64,000 nt of DNA from Arthrobacter bambusae (GTDB taxonomy: Bacteria; Actinomycetota; Actinomycetes; Actinomycetales; Micrococcaceae). Of this stretch, positions 35,167 to 43,264 are shown piece by piece (the stretch's first letter is position 1; every line of letters begins with the position of its first letter). Under the pieces are notes generated by a model. It had not been told where the DNA came from. It did no database searches and saw only the letters and a program-made list of their open reading frames with translations. Made by a program: the position numbers and the translations under genes. The DNA is taken from contig NZ_JAHHZS010000006.1 in assembly GCF_022606295.1 (NCBI RefSeq), forward strand, positions 124,001 through 188,000, written 5' to 3'.

Positions 35167-35206
35167 AAAAGCTCGGACCGGTATTTGCGGGTCCGAGCTT
35201 TTCTTT
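35167..35206. terminator. strong, probably bidirectional terminator
   Basis: AAAAGCTCGGACC (35167-35179) and GGTCCGAGCTTTT (35190-35202) form a perfect 13-base stem followed by TTCTTTTCTT; the left arm is preceded by A residues. It can serve both the small gene at 34899 and the minus-strand small gene ending at 35284. Confidence 0.9.
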
Positions 35207-35283
35207 TCTTTGTTCGTCCGATTTCCAACGTCGTATTGCCAGCGGTGAACGACGCAGCATGGCTGCGTTCGAGCTTCCGTTCT

Positions 35284-35421
35284 TTACTGCACCAGCCCCG
35301 CGACGGCGGCAAGGATGGTGGTCGCGACGAGGACGAGCAACATTCCCACGACCACGAACTCCGCCCGGCGGACCCGATGCTGGCTCCGGCGCCATTCGCG
35401 CCTGCTCTCCAAGGTAATCAT
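35284..35421 (-). CDS. 45-residue single-helix membrane protein
   Basis: From the ATG at 35421 the minus strand encodes MITLESRREWRRSQHRVRRA, then FVVVGMLLVLVATTILAAVAGLV and a stop. A strongly basic head followed by one clean transmembrane helix is a common pattern for real small membrane proteins, and the gene ends 78 bases before a bidirectional terminator. It is shorter than usual gene-finder limits. The ribosome site is weak. No family recognised. Confidence 0.5.
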   Translation of the reverse strand: MITLESRREWRRSQHRVRRAEFVVVGMLLVLVATTILAAVAGLVQ

Positions 35422-35489
35422 GCTTCGAGGCTAGGTCCGGCCAAGTGCGCGACATAGAGTGGACGCTACTCGACCTTCGGCTCCGCGCA

Positions 35490-36005
35490 TTAGAGAGGCC
35501 GGGATACCCCTTGGCTCGCCTCGGCCTGGCGCAGTGCGTCCTCCGCGGCAACCCATGCGAGCATGGCGCACTTGACGCGGGCAGGATATTTGGCCACCCC
35601 GGCCAGGGCAGCAGCATCCTGGAGCAATTCCTCATCAGCTTCCAGCTTGCCGCGCGAACGCATCAATTCCCTGAAGTGATCGATCGTGTGTCGAAGGGAC
35701 ACCGGGGACATGCCCGGTGCCATTTCACTGAGTATGGACGCGGACGCCATCGAAATGGCACAACCGTCGCCGTCCCAGTGGATTTCGGTAACGGTTTGTC
35801 CATCCCCGTCGGCGCCGAGGCTGAGCCGGAGGGTGATTTCGTCCCCGCACACGGGATTGAGCTGGTGGCTCTGTCCCGTCCCAGCCTGTCCCGCGTCCCC
35901 GCGTCCCGCGTCCGCTGCGGCCGGAAGCTTGGCAAGGTCTCCCCCGCTGCGGGCCTTGGAGTGCTCCAGGATCAGCTGCTGGTACAGGGAGTCCAGGCCG
36001 CTCAT
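35490..36005 (-). CDS. sufU: SUF Fe-S cluster assembly protein SufU
   Basis: A 171-residue NifU/IscU-like protein of the SufU type, which accepts sulfur from SufS. The three conserved zinc/sulfur-acceptor cysteines are in NPVCGDEITLRL (near residue 53), DGDGCAISMASASILSEM (near 82) and ARVKCAMLAW (near 148). SufU's extra insertion between the second and third cysteine is present (SLRHTIDHFRELMRSRG). The start overlaps the sufS stop by four bases (ATGA at 36002-36005), so translation is coupled. Slightly longer than average because of an alanine/glycine-rich loop after residue 25. Confidence 0.93.
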   Translation of the reverse strand: MSGLDSLYQQLILEHSKARSGGDLAKLPAAADAGRGDAGQAGTGQSHQLNPVCGDEITLRLSLGADGDGQTVTEIHWDGDGCAISMASASILSEMAPGMSPVSLRHTIDHFRELMRSRGKLEADEELLQDAAALAGVAKYPARVKCAMLAWVAAEDALRQAEASQGVSRPL

Positions 36006-37336
36006 GATGCGGCTCCGGCCGCGGTTACCCCAAAGTAGGGCCTGACCTGGGCAACGGCCTCAACGAGCATGTCGACTTCTTCGGAGGTGGTGTACAGGTA
36101 GGTACTGGCCCTCGTGGTAGCGCTCAGGCCAAGCCTGCGGTGCAGGGGCTGGGCGCAATGGTGGCCCACCCGGACAGCGATGCCCAGGTTGTCGAGGTAC
36201 TGCCCGACGTCGTGGGCATGCACTCCGGCGACGTCGAAGGCGGCAAGTCCGGTCCGTTCTTCCCCCGGCCCGGGTCCGAGCACCCGCACGCCGTCGATGG
36301 CGCTGAGGCCCGTGACAAGCTTTTGGCCGAGCTCCGCCTCGCGAAGGGCAATCCGGTGCATTCCCGTTTCACTGAGGTAGTTTGCGGCGGCGGCGAGGGC
36401 CACGGCCTGCGAAATAGGCTGGGTTCCGGCCTCGAAGCGCTGCGGGGCCGGCAGGTACCGGGCTTCTTCCATGGTCACCGTGGTGATCATGGAACCGCCG
36501 GTCAGGAACGGCGGCATGGCATTGAGCAATTCGCTGCGCCCGTAGACCGCGCCGATCCCCGTGGGCCCCAGCATTTTGTGGCCGGAGAAGACGGCGAAGT
36601 CCACGTCCAGGGCCTTGAAGTCCAAGGGCAGGTGCGGCGCGGACTGGCAGGCGTCGAGGACCACCAAGGCGCCTACCTCGCGTGCCATGCGGACCAGCAC
36701 GTCCACGGGGTTGATGTTGCCGAGCACGTTCGAAGTGTGGGTGAAGGCCAGGATCCTGGTGCGCGCGGTGATGAGGCGTGCCGCTTCCTCAAGGCGCAGC
36801 GCACCGGCGTCGTCAATGGGGATGTACTTGAGTGTCGCCCCGGTCCGCCGGCACAGCTCCTGCCAGGGGATCAGGTTGGCGTGGTGTTCCATTTCGGTGA
36901 CAAGCACTTCGTCACCCGGCTTCAGGGCGAAACGCCCGGTGCCGCCTGCGGCCCTGTCCACGCTGGCGTTCGACAACGAATAGGCCAGGAGGTTCAGGCC
37001 AGCGGTGGCGTTGGCGGTCCAGATCAGCTCATCGTCCTGCACGCCCACGAAACGAGCCACGGTGGCACGCGCATCCTCGAAGGCGTCCGTCGCCTCCACT
37101 GCAAGGTGGTGCGCGCCGCGATGGACGGCGGAGTTCCGCTGCTCATAGAATTCCTGCTCGGCCTCAAGCACGCTCCGGGGGTTCTGCGAGGTGGCTCCGG
37201 AATCGAGGTAGACCAGCGGTTTGCCATTGATTTCCTGCTCAAGGACGGGGAAGTCGTTGCGGATGCGACGGACTTCATCGTCATCGAGTGCGGAAACCTG
37301 GGCATCTCCCCACGCGGGGGTGGAAACCATTGTCAA
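36002..37336 (-). CDS. sufS: cysteine desulfurase SufS
   Basis: A 444-residue PLP enzyme that takes sulfur from cysteine for Fe-S cluster assembly. Marks of the SufS/CsdA group: NGKPLVYLDSGATSQNP near 38, VTEMEHHANLIPWQ near 160, VLDACQSAPHLPLDF near 225, the PLP lysine in FSGHKMLGPTGIG near 255, and the sulfur-carrying cysteine in VGHHCAQPLHRRLG near 395. The chosen start is TTG at 37336, with AGGAG eight bases upstream; an ATG two codons later is the alternative. sufBCD are not in the window, so the pair lies apart from the main suf operon. Confidence 0.93.
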   Translation of the reverse strand: MTMVSTPAWGDAQVSALDDDEVRRIRNDFPVLEQEINGKPLVYLDSGATSQNPRSVLEAEQEFYEQRNSAVHRGAHHLAVEATDAFEDARATVARFVGVQDDELIWTANATAGLNLLAYSLSNASVDRAAGGTGRFALKPGDEVLVTEMEHHANLIPWQELCRRTGATLKYIPIDDAGALRLEEAARLITARTRILAFTHTSNVLGNINPVDVLVRMAREVGALVVLDACQSAPHLPLDFKALDVDFAVFSGHKMLGPTGIGAVYGRSELLNAMPPFLTGGSMITTVTMEEARYLPAPQRFEAGTQPISQAVALAAAANYLSETGMHRIALREAELGQKLVTGLSAIDGVRVLGPGPGEERTGLAAFDVAGVHAHDVGQYLDNLGIAVRVGHHCAQPLHRRLGLSATTRASTYLYTTSEEVDMLVEAVAQVRPYFGVTAAGAAS

Positions 37337-37474
37337 AACCGGTGCTCCTTGTCAGGACTACGTTTTGTTGGGACTACGTGGCAGTCACGAGCGGCTGACC
37401 GCCAGGAGTGGCGGCGTCACCTTGTAATTGTCCCACCAATCGGCTTCGCTGCCTTCATCCCGGGAGCAACGGCC

Positions 37475-40129
37475 CTACTCCTCCGGCTTCGCCAACTCGT
37501 CCCACAGTTCGGAAAGCTTCTGCCTGCGCGAAACTCCGAGCTTGCCGTAAACCCGCTGCAGATGGGCGTTGACCGTGTTCACGGCGATCCCCAATCGGGC
37601 AGCGACTTCCGCACTGCTCAGCCCGGAGGCCACCAACGCAGTCACTTCGCGTTCACGCTGGGAAAGCTTCACGACGCCGGGAAGAACCGAGGATCCGGCC
37701 TCCGGGCCCGCCTGGTGGGGCTCGTCAAAAACGAAAGCCTCCTCATGGTCGGTCGCTTGCTGGGCTTCTCCCATGCTTACCTGTCCTGTTCCCATTTCCT
37801 GTCCCGCTTCCTGTCCGGACGGCATGCCGGACTCCACACTCCACACCAGCTCGGACACTCCCGCCCCCAGCTGCCGGTATCCCCGGCTGCCGGTGCGGGC
37901 GGCCAGGCCGAGATTCAACATTTCAAGCGCCCGGTGTCCCTTCTTGGCCGCGGAACCGGCAAGTTGGAGCAGCTTCCGGTGCGAGTGTTCCGTACCAACC
38001 AGCACTGACCGTGCGGCGGACGAATAGCTTTCGGCGAGCTGCGAAGCAAGATAGTTGCCGCCACTGGCCCGCGAATCGTAGGCCGCCAGGGCGCGACGCA
38101 CCTGGTTGACATCGCCCAGCAACCACGCAGCCGCGGCAAGTCCTCCGAGGGCCGGTGGCAGGAGTCCGTCAGGGTCGGCTTCATCCAGGCGTGCCTTGGC
38201 CTGGCGGAACTGTTCGCACGCCAGCTCCAGGCTCCCCTGCCGGGCAAGGACGAGTGCCCTGTAGAGATGCGCAGACCCGCCGAAGTAGCTCATCCGGTTG
38301 CTGTAGCTGGAACTGCCGGCGCAGAACATTTCGGGGCCGCCCCATTGCCCGCGCCAGATCAGATTGGACCCGTGGATGGTCAGCACGGTCGAGTGGAAGT
38401 CCACGGGGCACCGCGGCAACCGCCCGAGGGACTCGAGGGCCAGCGTCGAGAGCGCGACGGCGTCCGCGAACCGTCCGCTGACGGCCATCCCTTGCGAGAC
38501 GAGCGCCATCAACAGCACGCCGGCCTGGGTCGGCGGCGGTGGATGGCCCTCCGTACGCAATCCAGGGTCGACCAACTGGCTGTGGCAAAGCCTTTGGAAC
38601 AGCTCGCCATTGCCTGAAGGCCAGCTGCCGTTCTGGGCGTCCAGATACAGCTGGAGGACGTCCAGTTCGTCCCGGACGGCCGCATAGTCCGCATGGGCCG
38701 GCTCGCCCTTCTGGAGGCCGACGGCGGCAGCCTCCAGCCGCCGTCGGGCATCCTGGAGGACCGCCTGCAGCACGTTGGCCCCGGGCGACGTCGGCAAGAG
38801 CGCATGCAGGAGAAGCCACACCGCGTGGGCGAAATCCACAGTCAGGACGCCGGGGGTGTTTGCCACCAAGCCCTTGAGGATTGTCACGGCTCCGGGGAAA
38901 TCCCTGGTCTGGTAGAGCGCCCTTGCCAGTTCCACACCTGCAAGCAGTGCGAGCTCGGGCGCCTTCACGGCCTCGGCGGCCCGCCGCGCCCTTCGGTTGT
39001 CGTGAATATCGTTTGCGGCGATGGCCACCGCCAGAAGATCGGCATCGGGGACCGGCATGCCACTTGCCTGTTCGAGATCCACGCGACGGAACAACGCCCA
39101 GATCGAGTCCTCGGCGGCGGGTGCGGACGCTGCGTAGATGCTCCGGTGAAGTTCGAGGATCCGCGCGGATCCCAGCTGTTGCCGGGCCAGTCTCCCCTCG
39201 ATGGCGTGGCTGAGCGTCGCGGTCTCCTGGCTGTCTTTTTGGATACGGATCGTTCCGTCGGCACGCAGCGCGTCGATCGCGCGCTTTTGGACAAGTTGCT
39301 CAAGGACCGCCAGCGGTATCGGCTCTCCCACGGCGAGAAGGTCCACTACCTGCCTCTGTGGCACGGAATAGCCCTCAAGGCGGTGGCGGGTCAGTTCGAG
39401 CGCCTGCGAACCGTCCAGGCGTATCGGTCCGGACAACATCAAGGAATCGGCCTGCTCCACGATCTCGCCGCGAGCTGCGGCTTCGTCCAAAAGCAATTTC
39501 GCGGTCTGCAGGTTGCCGCCGGTGAGGGCATGGATGTCCCGGACGAGGCTGCGGGCGGCGTGGCCGCCGAGGCGATCATCGAGGAATTCGCGAAGTTGCT
39601 CCTCTGTGAGATCGTCCAGCGTCACAACGGCCAGCTGCCGCGAAACCACGGACTCCATGAGTTCCATCCTCAGGGGCCGGTCCGAGCGGTGGGTGGCAAT
39701 CAGGCGGATGTCCGGTTCGACAAGCAGTTGGCTCAAGAGCCAAAGGGACATGTCATCCAGGAAATCGAGGTTGTCCAGCACCAGCAAGGCAGGGGATCCG
39801 GGGGTCGCAGCGCCACGCACGGCCTTCCGGCAGGCCGCCACGATGGAACCGGGCCACACTTTGGCCCTGGCCGGCAGGTCCGGAACAAGCGCCATGGCGA
39901 TTCCGAAAGGAATATCCGCGAAAGACTCCGAGACGTTGTGGGCGATCACGCTGAAGGATCCGCCCAGCACTGAGGCCGCCGCGTCCAAGAGGGTGGTCAT
40001 TCCTGAGCCGCCCGGTCCCGAGATGATCATCCCGGCCGGTTCCGGCCCTGACAAGCCAACGACAATCTCCTGGAGCTCGGCTGCCCGAATGATCGGGGGC
40101 GAGGTGTGGGTCCCTTCGGTATCGTCCAT
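37475..40129 (-). CDS. LuxR-family LAL-type ATPase regulator 1, Walker A lysine replaced
   Basis: An 884-residue MalT/LAL-like regulator: N-terminal nucleotide-binding module, long alpha-helical (TPR-like) middle, and a C-terminal LuxR helix-turn-helix (LSQREREVTALVASGLSSAEVAARLG, TVNAHLQRVYGKLGV) in the last 60 residues. The P-loop reads GPGGSGMTT, with Met44 where lysine is essential for ATP binding, while the Walker B strand LLVLDNLDFLDD is intact. ATP hydrolysis is therefore doubtful. It is the most distant of five paralogs in this window, and lies between sufS and the surface-glycan locus. The HTH differs from the other four at the recognition end (NTVNAHLQ against RTVEGHLY). A GAGTGGTAAC site lies 90-100 bases before the start. 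Confidence 0.88.
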   Translation of the reverse strand: MDDTEGTHTSPPIIRAAELQEIVVGLSGPEPAGMIISGPGGSGMTTLLDAAASVLGGSFSVIAHNVSESFADIPFGIAMALVPDLPARAKVWPGSIVAACRKAVRGAATPGSPALLVLDNLDFLDDMSLWLLSQLLVEPDIRLIATHRSDRPLRMELMESVVSRQLAVVTLDDLTEEQLREFLDDRLGGHAARSLVRDIHALTGGNLQTAKLLLDEAAARGEIVEQADSLMLSGPIRLDGSQALELTRHRLEGYSVPQRQVVDLLAVGEPIPLAVLEQLVQKRAIDALRADGTIRIQKDSQETATLSHAIEGRLARQQLGSARILELHRSIYAASAPAAEDSIWALFRRVDLEQASGMPVPDADLLAVAIAANDIHDNRRARRAAEAVKAPELALLAGVELARALYQTRDFPGAVTILKGLVANTPGVLTVDFAHAVWLLLHALLPTSPGANVLQAVLQDARRRLEAAAVGLQKGEPAHADYAAVRDELDVLQLYLDAQNGSWPSGNGELFQRLCHSQLVDPGLRTEGHPPPPTQAGVLLMALVSQGMAVSGRFADAVALSTLALESLGRLPRCPVDFHSTVLTIHGSNLIWRGQWGGPEMFCAGSSSYSNRMSYFGGSAHLYRALVLARQGSLELACEQFRQAKARLDEADPDGLLPPALGGLAAAAWLLGDVNQVRRALAAYDSRASGGNYLASQLAESYSSAARSVLVGTEHSHRKLLQLAGSAAKKGHRALEMLNLGLAARTGSRGYRQLGAGVSELVWSVESGMPSGQEAGQEMGTGQVSMGEAQQATDHEEAFVFDEPHQAGPEAGSSVLPGVVKLSQREREVTALVASGLSSAEVAARLGIAVNTVNAHLQRVYGKLGVSRRQKLSELWDELAKPEE

Positions 40130-40228
40130 GGTCCTGTCTCATCTTCGGGCCGCCGGACACACGTTCCTGACGGCTGTGGCACGGACCGGTGTCATTTCCA
40201 CACGTTACCTCCGGGTTTCAGTCCTGGA

Positions 40229-40246
40229 TTGAGTGGTAACTACTTG
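40229..40246 (-). promoter_or_regulatory. candidate operator upstream of LAL regulator 1
   Basis: On the minus strand the site reads CAAGTAGTTACCACTCAA, close to AAGTAGTACCACTCG at 22021-22035 before the SipW-type operon. It lies 100 bases upstream of the regulator start, where a promoter would be expected. Motif recurrence is the only evidence. Confidence 0.4.
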
Positions 40247-40342
40247 GTTTTCCGGGGTTACTTGCATGAAATATTCCCGCTCCACGCGGCCCTCGACGAC
40301 GGCTGCGAGGCCGCTAAACAGAGCCTCCGCGCGGCCTGCCAC

Positions 40343-40413
40343 GGAGCCTCCCGGCGAGCGCCGGCGGAGCCTCCCGGCAGGGTGCCGAAGGAGCCTCCCG
40401 GCAGGGTGCCGAA
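40343..40413. repeat. 24-base tandem repeat in the regulator-1 upstream region
   Basis: Two exact copies of a 24-base unit starting GGAGCCTCCCGGCAGGGT lie at 40366-40389 and 40390-40413; a diverged 23-base copy precedes them at 40343-40365. The unit contains a small GGC/GCC-rich hairpin. It is located between two divergent genes, in the 544-base gap that also holds a structured leader. Confidence 0.8.
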
Positions 40414-40477
40414 GCATCGTTTCCAGCCCGTGTCTTCCCCCGGATGTGCATCCGCTGTTATCGCCCTGTGATCTGAC

Positions 40478-40570
40478 TGTGTAAGCTGGTGCCGCAAGAG
40501 TAAGTTCCGGCTGGCTACTTCTGGGGAGTTGAAGCGCAGCCGATTCCCGTAACAACTCTGTCGTGACACA
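40478..40570 (+). promoter_or_regulatory. structured leader RNA upstream of the secreted barrel-protein gene
   Basis: Nested complementary segments: TGTGT (40478-40482) with ACACA (40566-40570), AGAGT (40497-40501) with ACTCT (40555-40559), CGGCT (40508-40512) with AGCCG (40538-40542), CTTC (40518-40521) with GAAG (40531-40534). The apical GGGGA (40523-40527) can also pair with TTCCC (40544-40548) to make a pseudoknot. Four ordered helices within 93 bases, about 100 bases before a secreted-protein gene, suggest a cis-regulatory RNA. I cannot assign it to a known class. Confidence 0.5.
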
Positions 40571-40673
40571 CCATTTGGCCGTGTACGACGCTGCGGCATT
40601 TTCGCCTGCAGATCGCCTTATCCATGCCCAGGTCTCGTATGTCTATGTCCCCAACAGATATGTCACCCAAAAT

Positions 40674-41747
40674 ATGAAACACCTGATCACAGCACTTGTC
40701 GCCGTGGCGCTCCTTGCCTTCGGCGGGTTCGCCACCATCTCCGCTGTCCAGTCCTCGCACAAATCCGCCTACCAGGCCGGAGACCGCTCTTCGAGCACGA
40801 GCACGCGGGCAACCCCCGCACCTTCCGCCACCTCCACCCCCAAGGCCACGCCGGCGCCGACGCCGACGCCCAGCAATGTTCCGGCCTCGACGCCGTCGAG
40901 CAAGCCCGCCCCGGCGACGCCCGCGCCGGCCACCACAGCCGCGAGCGCGCCCGCCCCGACGGCGGCGCCGCTGCCCGTCACCGGGACCTACCCGCTGCAC
41001 ACCAACATCGTGAGCACCACCTTCTGGGTGGGCGAGATCTTCAATGCCAGCCTTTCGGACGGCTCCCAGGTGTGCTCCACCTACAACGGCCAGTGGGCTT
41101 TGCAGCACACCGGCGTCAACATGGGAACCACTCCTTCCAGCGCGAGCGGTTGCCCCGGCAGCACGTACGGCGGTTGTGACGGAGTCAGCTCCGGCACCGG
41201 CACGAACTTCACCTGCGCCACGGAACAACGCGTGGCCAGCAATGGATACTTCCCGCTGCACCAGCCCAAGCCTTTGCAGAACCCGTTCTACCTGGATCTG
41301 CCATACGACGACGTCAATGACAGCGTCGCGTTCGCCCAGCGTTGCAATGTGATTCCCTGGGCCGCCGCGGACAACGCCAAAACAGGCGTCAACCACTGCG
41401 CGGACTCGAGCTACAGCTACATGAAGAACGCTTGGGTCCAGATCACCGGCCCCAATGGCGGCGTGTGCTACGGACAAGTTGAAGATGCCGGTCCCTCCAG
41501 CGGCTCCCTGTACCACGATTCCGCCTACGTATTCGGCGCGAACAACGCCCGTCCGGCCAACAAGTCCTTCTCCGGCGACCCGAGCCAGGGTGCGGGCATG
41601 GATGTGTCTCCTGCCCTGAACGGTTGCCTGGGCTTCGCTGAGCTGAACGGCGACAATGACCACGTCTCGTGGCGCTTCGTTGACCGCGCCAGTGTCCCGG
41701 CTGGTCCGTGGCTCAATGTTGTCACCACGTCCGGAGTCACCAACTAG
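40674..41747 (+). CDS. secreted double-psi-barrel-like protein, long form
   Basis: A 357-residue exported protein. The ATG at 40674 gives a signal peptide (MKHLITALVAVALLAFGGFATISAV), then a Pro/Ala/Thr/Ser linker of about 70 residues typical of wall-spanning proteins, and a compact domain from residue about 105. That domain is shared with the protein at 46583-47359: STTFWVGEIFN, GGCDGV, NPFYLDLPYDDVND, SYMKNAWVQI, CYGQVEDAGP, YVFGANNARPANKSF, GAGMDVSPALNGCLGF, VPAGPWLNVVT. The segment CYGQVEDAGP...GMDVSPAL recalls the double-psi beta-barrel of RlpA and expansins, where an aspartate acts on glycan; this is inference. Several cysteines suggest disulfides. It ends in a strong terminator. Confidence 0.72.
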   Translation: MKHLITALVAVALLAFGGFATISAVQSSHKSAYQAGDRSSSTSTRATPAPSATSTPKATPAPTPTPSNVPASTPSSKPAPATPAPATTAASAPAPTAAPLPVTGTYPLHTNIVSTTFWVGEIFNASLSDGSQVCSTYNGQWALQHTGVNMGTTPSSASGCPGSTYGGCDGVSSGTGTNFTCATEQRVASNGYFPLHQPKPLQNPFYLDLPYDDVNDSVAFAQRCNVIPWAAADNAKTGVNHCADSSYSYMKNAWVQITGPNGGVCYGQVEDAGPSSGSLYHDSAYVFGANNARPANKSFSGDPSQGAGMDVSPALNGCLGFAELNGDNDHVSWRFVDRASVPAGPWLNVVTTSGVTN

Positions 41748-41810
41748 CGCAACACGCGTTCCCGGGGCCCTTAAGGTCGGCAAGACACTGCGGACTCCGG
41801 AAATGTCAGA

Positions 41811-41851
41811 CGCCCATGCCGCACAGCCGCAAAGGCTGTGTGGCATGGGCG
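41811..41851. terminator. bidirectional terminator between convergent genes
   Basis: Arms 41811-41828 and 41834-41851 (18 bases, one mismatch) surround GCAAA. It lies 63 bases after the barrel-protein stop and 33 bases after the end of the convergent synthase gene. No long T tract. Confidence 0.75.
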
Positions 41852-41884
41852 TCCGCGTGTCCGCTCACTGGGCGCGGCAGCGTC

Positions 41885-43264
41885 TTAGCCGGTCCGCACG
41901 ACGGAAGGCCCCGGCGTCGCGATCTCCTGGGATTGGCGTTGGATTCTCCGGACCGGGCTGACCCAGACTCCCGATGAACTCGACGAGTACGCCCTGGGCA
42001 AGACCTGGAGGCAGATCACTGCGTCCAGGATCCGCATCAGCGGAAACAAGGGAGCCATCAACAAAAAGCGCGGGTTGCGCATCGAAACTGCGGCAAGGAC
42101 CGTCAGGAAAAGATCAGGCAGGAAGACGCCGATCAGGACGTCCTGGGGCCGCAGGACACCCGACAGGAAGACAAAGACGTCCGATCGATTTCCAAAGATC
42201 CACACCTCGATGGCCGCGAGGGACGACAGCAGGAAAGCCGGCACCAGAAGCACGAAGAAGAGGCAGCTGGCCACGAGCTCAACAATGTACAGCCCGAGCA
42301 CAAACCAGAATCTGCTGAATTGCAGGCCGTGCCGGCGGACGGTCTGCCAGAAGCCGAGGATCCATCGACGCACTTGCTTGATGTAGTCCTTCAGGTTGTC
42401 CGGATCCTGGGTGTACGCAACGGCGGCAGAGGGATGGAATGCAATCCGTCCCAGTTTTTTTGCATGGATCTCAAACGTCATGTTGAAGTCTTCGATCACC
42501 AGTCCGGGCGCCAGGACCTCGATTTTCGCGAGCGCACTGGTTCTGTACATGCTGGCGAATCCAGGCACGATGGAGACGACATTGGCTCCGCGGGCTGCCT
42601 GCCCGTATTTGAGCAGCAATTGGACCACGATGTACAAGCGCTCCCGGTAGGCCACCAGGAAGCGGCCGATCGCCGTCGGAGGCGCCGGGCTCATGATCGA
42701 CTTGGCGCGTCCCGCGACGGCAACCACGGTGGGATCATCAAACAGCGGGAGCCCTGTTTCGAGGTAATCCGGCGTCGGGCGGGTGTCCGCGTCCAGGAGC
42801 ATGACCACCTTGAACCGCTTGCAGAGATCGAAATGGGCGATGCCCGCTGCGAGCGCGCCAGCCTTGCCACGGTTCGGTTCAAGGTCCAGGACCTTCACCC
42901 CGGCGGCCCGGGCAATGGCCGCGGTGTCGTCAGTGGACATGTCCGAAACGACGTGGATGTTGCGTCGGGGAACCAGCGCGGAGGCGGCGAGGATTGTGTC
43001 CTTGATGACCAAGGCCTCGTTGTGGGCGGCCACGAGGACCGCGACATTCGACGGGGAGACACGCACTCCCTTCGAACGATGGCGGGCCCGTTGACGTCGA
43101 GGGATCGGCGCCTTGCGGCCGCGCAGCATGGCTATCCACCCGAGGATCCGGTAAGTCAAGCCCCGGGCACGCCACGACTCCTCACCCGCCAAACGGATCA
43201 GACCGGCAAGCGACCAAAAGATCGTGCTTACCCCCAGAACCAAAAAGATCGAAAGAACTATCAC
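41885..43264 (-). CDS. processive family 2 glycosyltransferase (NodC/PgaC/hyaluronan-synthase type)
   Basis: A 459-residue membrane synthase. One N-terminal helix (VLSIFLVLGVSTIFWSLAGLI), a cytoplasmic GT-A domain from about residue 70, and three or four C-terminal hydrophobic segments (FWFVLGLYIVELVASCLFFVLLVP onward). The processive-enzyme signature D,D,D,QxxRW is complete: VAAHNEA, DADTRP at 158-163, IEDFNMTFE at 258-266 and QVRRW at 297-301. Such enzymes polymerise and extrude beta-linked polymers such as chitin oligomers, poly-GlcNAc, hyaluronan or cellulose. Its ATG overlaps the stop of the upstream deacetylase-like gene by four bases, as nodB and nodC or pgaB and pgaC are paired, which points to an N-acetylhexosamine polymer. 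Confidence 0.85.
   Translation of the reverse strand: MIVLSIFLVLGVSTIFWSLAGLIRLAGEESWRARGLTYRILGWIAMLRGRKAPIPRRQRARHRSKGVRVSPSNVAVLVAAHNEALVIKDTILAASALVPRRNIHVVSDMSTDDTAAIARAAGVKVLDLEPNRGKAGALAAGIAHFDLCKRFKVVMLLDADTRPTPDYLETGLPLFDDPTVVAVAGRAKSIMSPAPPTAIGRFLVAYRERLYIVVQLLLKYGQAARGANVVSIVPGFASMYRTSALAKIEVLAPGLVIEDFNMTFEIHAKKLGRIAFHPSAAVAYTQDPDNLKDYIKQVRRWILGFWQTVRRHGLQFSRFWFVLGLYIVELVASCLFFVLLVPAFLLSSLAAIEVWIFGNRSDVFVFLSGVLRPQDVLIGVFLPDLFLTVLAAVSMRNPRFLLMAPLFPLMRILDAVICLQVLPRAYSSSSSGVWVSPVRRIQRQSQEIATPGPSVVRTG

Noticed and set aside
36140..38008. A 622-codon plus-strand frame over sufS and the start of the regulator region
   Set aside because: It crosses the end of one well-supported minus-strand gene and part of another, and has no recognisable domain.
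40343..40413. CRISPR array
   Set aside because: Adjacent units are direct tandem copies without spacers, and no cas genes are present.
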